64,000 nucleotides of DNA, taken from Streptomyces cinnamoneus (GTDB lineage Bacteria > Actinomycetota > Actinomycetes > Streptomycetales > Streptomycetaceae). The position numbers and the translations under genes were made by a program. The stretch spans positions 2,232,001 to 2,296,000 of the forward strand of contig NZ_PKFQ01000001.1 of the NCBI RefSeq assembly GCF_002939475.1, written 5' to 3'. Positions within the stretch are counted from its first letter, which is position 1. Each line of letters begins with the position of its first letter. Under the pieces are notes generated by a model. The model had not been told where the DNA came from and did not search any database. It saw nothing but the letters and a program-made list of their open reading frames with translations. Of the stretch, positions 59,284-64,000 are shown one piece after another.

Positions 59284-59550
59284 GTGGCGAACATCAAGTC
59301 CCAGATGAAGCGGAACAAGACCAACGAGAAGGCGCGCCTGCGTAACAAGGCCGTCAAGTCCGAGGTCAAGACCTTCGTCCGCGCGGCCCGCGAGGCCCTT
59401 GCCGGTGGCGACACCGCCAAGGCCGCCGCCGCCGTTGCGCTGGCCGGTAAGAAGCTCGACAAGGCCGCCAGCAAGGGTGTCCTGCACAAGAACGCCGCCG
59501 CCAACAAGAAGTCGGCGCTGGCCAAGCAGGCTGCGGCCCTCAAGGGCTGA
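59284..59550 (+). CDS. rpsT: 30S ribosomal protein S20
   Basis: 88 residues: [28 protein letters not shown] opening and an Ala/Lys-rich helical body ending [11 protein letters not shown]. It binds 16S rRNA early in 30S assembly. GTG 59284 is the usual Streptomyces start. Divergent from lepA, as in many bacteria. Confidence 0.96.
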   Translation: MANIKSQMKRNKTNEKARLRNKAVKSEVKTFVRAAREALAGGDTAKAAAAVALAGKKLDKAASKGVLHKNAAANKKSALAKQAAALKG

Positions 59551-59694
59551 AGCCGTTCCGGGGCCTGAGTGCCCCGGTCCCCCGCCGGCACGGACCAAGC
59601 GGACCCTCTCAACCGCTCCAGCCCGGCACCCCTCGCCGTACTCGGTCGTTCGCCACGCGGGTGCGGCACGAGCCTGACGGCTCACTGAACGATC

Positions 59695-59743
59695 CCGGAG
59701 GCCCCGGGCCCGTCCTTCCCCAGGACGGGCCCGGGGCCTCCGG
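59695..59743. terminator. Strong hairpin after rpsT
   Basis: Perfect 22-bp inverted repeat (59695-59716 and 59722-59743) with a 5-nt loop in the 303-bp gap (59551-59853) between convergent rpsT and holA. It probably serves both strands. No gene is seen in this gap. Confidence 0.85.
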
Positions 59744-59817
59744 CGCGTTCTGCTTCTGGTGCTCACCCTCCGGTGCCGCCCCGGTGGTGGCGGTGCTTCC
59801 GGGCGGCGGCCGGCGAA

Positions 59818-59835
59818 GGCGCCCCGGGGGGCGCC
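59818..59835 (-). terminator. Hairpin downstream of holA
   Basis: 8-bp perfect inverted repeat GGCGCCCC/GGGGCGCC with a 2-nt centre, 19 bp past the holA stop. Confidence 0.55.
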
Positions 59836-59853
59836 CCCAGAGGGGCGGACCCC

Positions 59854-60840
59854 TCAGCCGCGACTGCGGGCGGCGCGGGCCACGGCCACGACCGCCTTCT
59901 CCAGGGCGTACTCCGGGTCGTCCCCGCCACCCTTGACGCCCGCGTCGGCCTCGGCGACGGCCGTGAGCGCCACGGCCACGCCGTCCGCCGACCAACCGCG
60001 CATCTGCTGGCGCACGCGGTCGATCTTCCACGGCGGCATGCCGAGCTCACGGGCCAGGTCGCCCGGACGGGCGCCCCGGGGGGCGGAGGCGAGCTTGCCG
60101 ACGGAGCGGACGCCCTGGGCGAGGGCGCTGGTGATCAGCACGGGGGCGACGCCCGTGGACAGGGCCCAGCGCAGCGCCTCCAGCGCCTCGGCGGCCCGGC
60201 CCTCGACGGCGCGGTCGGCGACGGTGAAGCTGGACGCCTCGGCACGGCCCGTGTAGTAGCGGGCGACGACGGACTCGTCGATGACACCCTCGATGTCGGC
60301 GACGAGCTGCGCGCAGGCGCTCGCCAGCTCGCGCAGATCGCTGCCGATCGCGTCGACCAGCGACTGGCAGGCCTCCGGCGTCGCGGAACGGCCGGTGGCC
60401 CGGAACTCGGACCGGACGAACGCGAGCCGGTCGGCCGGCTTGGTCATCTTCGGGCAGGCGACCTCCCGGGCGCCGGCCTTGCGGGCCGCGTCCAGCAGAC
60501 CCTTGCCCTTGGCCCCGCCCGCGTGCAGGAGGACGAGGGTGATCTCCTCGGCGGGGGCGGTCAGGTAGGCCTTCACGTCCTTGACCGTGTCCGCGGACAG
60601 GTCCTGGGCGTTGCGGACGATCACCACCTTGCGCTCCGCGAACAGCGAGGGGCTGGTCAGCTCCGCCAGCGTGCCGGGCTGGAGGGCGTCGGGCGCGAGG
60701 TCGCGCACGTCGGTGTCCGCGTCGGCCGCGCGGGCGGCCGCCACCACCTCCTGCACGGCGCGGTCGAGGAGGAGGTCCTCCTGGCCCACGGCGAGCGTGA
60801 CGGGGGCGAGCAGGTCGTCGGTTGCTGTCTTCCTGGCCAT
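59854..60840 (-). CDS. holA: DNA polymerase III subunit delta
   Basis: 328 residues; clamp-loader subunit that opens the beta clamp. It starts MARKTATDDLLAPVTLAVGQEDLLLDRAVQEVV and has LFAERKVVIVRNAQDLSADTVKDVKAYL (clamp-binding arm), CPKMTKPADRLAFV and the helical C-terminus LGMPPWKIDRVRQQMRGW. In-frame ATGs at 60852 and 60870 are possible alternatives. Normally linked to comEC, here separated by two genes. Confidence 0.92.
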   Translation of the reverse strand: MARKTATDDLLAPVTLAVGQEDLLLDRAVQEVVAAARAADADTDVRDLAPDALQPGTLAELTSPSLFAERKVVIVRNAQDLSADTVKDVKAYLTAPAEEITLVLLHAGGAKGKGLLDAARKAGAREVACPKMTKPADRLAFVRSEFRATGRSATPEACQSLVDAIGSDLRELASACAQLVADIEGVIDESVVARYYTGRAEASSFTVADRAVEGRAAEALEALRWALSTGVAPVLITSALAQGVRSVGKLASAPRGARPGDLARELGMPPWKIDRVRQQMRGWSADGVAVALTAVAEADAGVKGGGDDPEYALEKAVVAVARAARSRG

Positions 60841-60905
60841 CGCGTCCAGCATCCCATGCGGCAGTGACACTCCCCTGCGGGCCGCCGGGAGGCATGCCGC
60901 ACAAT

Positions 60906-61187
60906 ATGCGGGTGACCAGCGCTTTCTCCTACTCCGTTCCTTCTGATCCCGTGCGGCACCTGCTGGTGCTGCCCGACCGTGACGCAGCCGAGGAGGTGGC
61001 CGAGGAAGCCGCCCGGCGCTTCCCCCTGGACGACGACCCGCAGGTCGTCCGCGAGGCCCTCGCCGGCGAGGACGACGCCGAGGACGCCCAGTGGCTCGTG
61101 GTCGTCGAGGACCCGGACGCCGCGCTGAGCGCCGCCGACCTGCGCGTCCTGGCCGAGGAGTACGACGGCTGGCTGGAGACGGAGTAA
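60906..61187 (+). CDS. Small acidic hypothetical protein
   Basis: 93 residues (MRVTSAFSYSVPSDPVRHL), very rich in Asp/Glu: LPDRDAAEEVAEEAARRFPLDDD and ALAGEDDAEDAQWLVVVEDPDA. The pattern reads like a short alpha/beta domain (a ferredoxin-like or ribonuclease E inhibitor B-like fold is conceivable). ATG 60906 or GTG 60912 could start it; no ribosome site is visible, so it may be leaderless. It ends 1 bp from the convergent NAT gene. Confidence 0.65.
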   Translation: MRVTSAFSYSVPSDPVRHLLVLPDRDAAEEVAEEAARRFPLDDDPQVVREALAGEDDAEDAQWLVVVEDPDAALSAADLRVLAEEYDGWLETE

Positions 61188-61188
61188 C

Positions 61189-61995
61189 TCACCCCGCCGC
61201 GGGGCCGCCTTCCGTCCGCCCCGGAAGGCGGTCGATGACGATGCCGAAGTGCTCCCGGTAGGCGGGCAGCAACTCGTCGTCCGCCAGCGTGCGCTCCTGG
61301 CGGCCCCGCCCGCCGGCCGCGGTCGTCACGAGGGTGCGGCCGCTGATGGTGACCCGGCCGGTGCCGGTGAGGAGGGAGCACAGCGGCGAGCGGGTGAAGG
61401 GGGACTTCTCCGAGGTGCGGTGCCACCAGGCACCCGCCTCGAAGTCGCCGAGCTCCCGGCGGCGCTGCTCCAGCCGGTACTGCACCGCGCCGTCCTTGAT
61501 GACGTCCAGGTCTCCTTCCTCCGTCTCGGCGATCCTGAACAGCCCCGCCGGGTCGGACTGCTCGCCGCGCTCCGCCAGCTTCAGAGGGTGGTGGCTGTTC
61601 CGGCCGAAGCCGACGTCCACGAGCCACGCCTCCGGCGCCCCCGCCCCCGCCGTCTCCACCCGCAACGCCAGGTGGTCGAAGGGGATCCCGAACTCACCGT
61701 CAGGTCCCACGACCCGCCCCGCCAGCAGGGTCACCCGGTACCCGAGCGCCGTCAGCAGCTCGGCGAACAGCCCGTTGAGCTCGTAGCAGAAGCCGCCCCG
61801 CCCGCCCCGCACGACCTTGTCCAGCAGGGCCCCGGGGTCGAGCACGATCTCCTCCCCCAAATGGATGGAGAGGTTCTCGAAGGGCACGGTCTTCAGGTGG
61901 CGCAGGTGCAGGTCCCGCAGGGCCGCGGCGTCGGCGGCGGCCGGGCGGGCGGCGCCGATGCGGTGGAGGTAGGCGTCGGTCTCGGTGGAATCCAT
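61189..61995 (-). CDS. nat: Arylamine N-acetyltransferase
   Basis: 268 residues. Catalytic triad visible: Cys70 in RGGRGGFCYELNGLF, His108 in GIPFDHLALRV and Asp127 in AWLVDVGFGRNS. It begins with AYLHRIGAARP and LRDLHLRHLKTVPFENL, the NAT family opening. It transfers acetyl from acetyl-CoA to arylamines and related amines (some members close macrolactams in ansamycin synthesis, but no such cluster is present). It lies 7 bp after comEC. Confidence 0.92.
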   Translation of the reverse strand: MDSTETDAYLHRIGAARPAAADAAALRDLHLRHLKTVPFENLSIHLGEEIVLDPGALLDKVVRGGRGGFCYELNGLFAELLTALGYRVTLLAGRVVGPDGEFGIPFDHLALRVETAGAGAPEAWLVDVGFGRNSHHPLKLAERGEQSDPAGLFRIAETEEGDLDVIKDGAVQYRLEQRRRELGDFEAGAWWHRTSEKSPFTRSPLCSLLTGTGRVTISGRTLVTTAAGGRGRQERTLADDELLPAYREHFGIVIDRLPGRTEGGPAAG

Positions 61996-62002
61996 GGGTC
62001 AG

Positions 62003-64000
62003 TTATGACGCACGGGACACACCCGTGACATCGGGCCCTGGACCTACATCCGGGCGTAGGACGCGCCCTACGTCTCCGGTCCCCCGTCTCCCGGTCCGCC
62101 GTGCCGTGACGGCCGTCGCCGCGCCGGTCACGGCGACGGGGCCGTCGGTGTCGGTCCGCAGCACCGCCGCCCCCTGGGAGCGGAGTGCGGTGACCGTGCG
62201 GGCGGCGGGATGGCCGTAGGGGTTGCCGGCACCCGCGGAGATCACCGCCAGCCGGGGCCGGAGGCCGTGCAACAGCTCCGGATCCTGGTGGGCCGAGCCG
62301 TGATGGGCCACCTTGAGGACGTCCACCGGCGGCAGCCCGGGGTGGCTCCGCCACAACTCCTGCTGGGCCGGCGGCTCCAGGTCGCCCAGCAGCAGGAGGG
62401 TCAGCCCCGCGGTGCGCACGAGCAGGGCGATGCTGGCGTCGTTGGGCCCGTCCTCCGCCACGGCGGACAGGCCCGGGGGCGGCGGCCACAGCACCTCCCA
62501 GGACAGCCCGCCCAGATGCCGCCGCTCCCCCGCAACCGCCTCGACGACCGGCACATGCGCCCGCCGCGCCTCGCGGCGCACGAACGCGGCCTGGGCGGGC
62601 GGCCGGCCGAACGGCGACGTCTCGATGAGCCCGACGCTCCGGCCGCGCAGCACCCCCGGCAGCCCGTCGACGTGGTCCGCGTGAAAGTGACTGAGCACCA
62701 GCAGCGGCACGGTGTCGACGCCCAGCCCCCGCAGGCAGCCGTCGACGGCACGCGGCTCCGGCCCGGCGTCCACGACCACCGCCGCGCCGTCCCCCGCGGC
62801 GAGCGCCAGCGCGTCCCCCTGGCCCACGTCGCAGGCCACGAGCCGCCAGCCGGGCGGCGGCCAGCCCGTGACGCCCCTCGTCAGCGGGACCGGCCGCAGC
62901 ACCGCGAGCAGCAGGAGCACGGCGCATCCGGCGCGGGCCCAGGGGCGCCGCGGCATCCTGCGGGCCACCCACGCCGCGGGCACCGTGAGCGCGGCCAGCA
63001 GCAGGGCGCCGCCCCAGCCGCCGGGCCAGGACAACTCCGCACCCGGCAACCCGGCCCCCGCGCGGGCCACACCGGCCGTCCAGGCGACGGGCCAGCCGGC
63101 CAGCCAGGCACAGCACTGGGCGAGCGGCGGGGCGAGCGGCGCGAGGGCGAGGGCGGCGAAGCCCAGCACCGTGGCCGGCGCGACGGCCGGCTCGGCCAGG
63201 AGGTTGCACGGCACCGCCACCAGGCTCACCCGCGCCGCCAGCACCACGATCACCGGTGCGCACACGGCCTGCGCCGCGCCGGCGGCCGCCAGGGCCTCCG
63301 CGATCCGGGGCGGCACACCGCGCCGGCGCAGGGCCGCGCTCCAGCGCGGTGCCAGCGTCAGGAGCGCCCCCGTGGCGAGCACGGAGAGGGCGAAGCCGTA
63401 GCTGCGGGCCAGCCACGGGTCGTGGAGCACCAGCAGCAGCACCGCCGCCGCGAGTGCGGGGAGCAGGCTGCGACGCCGGCCCGTGCCGATGGCCAGCAGG
63501 GTGATCAGCCCGCAGGCGGCCGCCCTGAGCACGCTGGGATCGGGGCGGCACAGGACCACGAAGCCCAGCGCGAGGCCGCCCCCGAGCGCGGCCGTCAGTC
63601 GCAGCGGAATCCCCAGTCTCGCGGCCAGGCCGCGCCGTTCAGCGCGCGAGGCGAGATGGGAGGGGCCGACGAGCAGCGAGAGCAGCACCGCGAGGTTGCC
63701 TCCGGAGACCGCCAGAAGGTGTGTCAGGCCTGTCGCGCGGAAGTCCTCCTCCAGCTCCGGTGGAACCCGTGAGGTGTCACCGACCACCAGGCCCGGCAGC
63801 AGCGCCCGGACGTCCGGGGAGAGACCGTCCGTCGCCGACCGCAGGCCCGCGCGCAGCCGGGCCGCCGCGCGCTGCGTGGCGGAAGGCGGCGCGACGACCT
63901 GGGGCGGGCCCTGATCGCCGACACGGAGGACGGCGGCGATCCGGTCGCCCTCCCGCGAGGGCGGTGCGAGGCGTCCTTCCACCCTCAGTCGCGTGGAGGG
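62003..64000 (-). CDS. comEC: ComEC/Rec2 DNA-uptake protein, 3' part (cut by window edge)
   Basis: At least 665 residues, frame open to base 64000. A Competence domain with several TM helices (LTHLLAVSGGNLAVLLSLL; VLCRPDPSVLRAAACGLITLLA) is followed by an MBL-type domain: RLVACDVGQGDALALAAGD, VLSHFHADHVDGLPGVL, LLLGDLEPPAQQ and VLKVAHHGSAHQD. It would conduct single-stranded DNA through the membrane. Natural competence is not established in Streptomyces, so the physiological role is uncertain. Confidence 0.92.
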   Translation of the reverse strand, partial: PSTRLRVEGRLAPPSREGDRIAAVLRVGDQGPPQVVAPPSATQRAAARLRAGLRSATDGLSPDVRALLPGLVVGDTSRVPPELEEDFRATGLTHLLAVSGGNLAVLLSLLVGPSHLASRAERRGLAARLGIPLRLTAALGGGLALGFVVLCRPDPSVLRAAACGLITLLAIGTGRRRSLLPALAAAVLLLVLHDPWLARSYGFALSVLATGALLTLAPRWSAALRRRGVPPRIAEALAAAGAAQAVCAPVIVVLAARVSLVAVPCNLLAEPAVAPATVLGFAALALAPLAPPLAQCCAWLAGWPVAWTAGVARAGAGLPGAELSWPGGWGGALLLAALTVPAAWVARRMPRRPWARAGCAVLLLLAVLRPVPLTRGVTGWPPPGWRLVACDVGQGDALALAAGDGAAVVVDAGPEPRAVDGCLRGLGVDTVPLLVLSHFHADHVDGLPGVLRGRSVGLIETSPFGRPPAQAAFVRREARRAHVPVVEAVAGERRHLGGLSWEVLWPPPPGLSAVAEDGPNDASIALLVRTAGLTLLLLGDLEPPAQQELWRSHPGLPPVDVLKVAHHGSAHQDPELLHGLRPRLAVISAGAGNPYGHPAARTVTALRSQGAAVLRTDTDGPVAVTGAATAVTARRTGRRGTGDVGRVLRPDVGPGPDVTGVSRAS

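Noticed and set aside
57214..59766. LepA extended by about 230 residues at the N-terminus
   Set aside because: The extension crosses the rpsT gene and promoter and lacks family similarity; GTG 59073 matches the usual LepA start.

Overview
The window is high-GC actinobacterial chromosome, almost certainly Streptomyces. Third-position GC bias is strong, GTG and TTG starts are frequent, and the mycothiol gene mscR, a WhiJ/AbaA-type HTH plus DUF397 cluster and a SpoIIE-type phosphatase are all present. The conserved backbone (glyS, znuACB-zur, uppS, recO, leuA, era, phoH/ybeY/corC, dnaJ2-hrcA, hemW, lepA, rpsT, holA, comEC) matches, from memory, the glyS-to-comEC segment of Streptomyces core chromosomes. 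It carries no phage structural genes, rRNA, tRNA or CRISPR that I can see.

Layout. 1-4.2 kb: glyS (cut by the left edge) diverges from a zinc-uptake operon (znuA-znuC-znuB) followed by its repressor gene zur, with two Zur-box-like palindromes at the znuA start. 4.2-12.5 kb: cell-wall, repair and translation housekeeping genes (uppS, recO, leuA, era). leuA has a 15-residue leader peptide with four consecutive Leu codons. Nearby are a protealysin-like M4 peptidase and, directly downstream, its probable emfourin-type inhibitor. 12.5-15.5 kb: an HTH regulator/MFS exporter divergent pair and a DoxX protein sit inside the usual phoH-ybeY-corC-cdd-era order. 15.5-19.5 kb: corC, ybeY and phoH; phoH is interrupted by a 360-residue intein carrying a LAGLIDADG endonuclease and the class 3 (W-C-T) splicing residues. 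19.6-27.1 kb: sugar kinase, GH4 glycosidase, mycothiol-dependent formaldehyde dehydrogenase, secreted phosphatase, RNase Z-like and HIT proteins, and a lipoprotein.

27.1-32.7 kb: a tightly overlapping three-gene operon (processive-type GT2, GT-C glycosyltransferase, secreted radical copper oxidase) behind a structured leader. It resembles the cslA/glxA hyphal-glycan machinery but has an extra membrane transferase. 32.8-38 kb: an accessory stretch with an SMI1/KNR4 protein, three GNATs, small hypotheticals and a WhiJ-type cluster (ATPase, HTH-DUF5753, tandem DUF397). 38.3-43.4 kb: a polymorphic toxin locus read leftward, made of a WXG100-like protein, a 1463-residue RHS protein ending in a colicin E-type HNH DNase domain, and a 70-residue Im7/Im9-like immunity protein. 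The toxin tip and immunity gene look less GC-rich than the RHS body. 43.7-45.4 kb: two tandem LuxR-type regulators that share a nearly identical 162-bp segment.

45.4-64 kb returns to core genes: rsmE, nitronate monooxygenase, dnaJ2-hrcA behind a CIRCE operator, an MBL-fold hydrolase, DUF3097, hemW, a SpoIIE-type phosphatase, an acyl-CoA ligase, lepA diverging from rpsT, holA, an arylamine N-acetyltransferase, and comEC running off the right edge.
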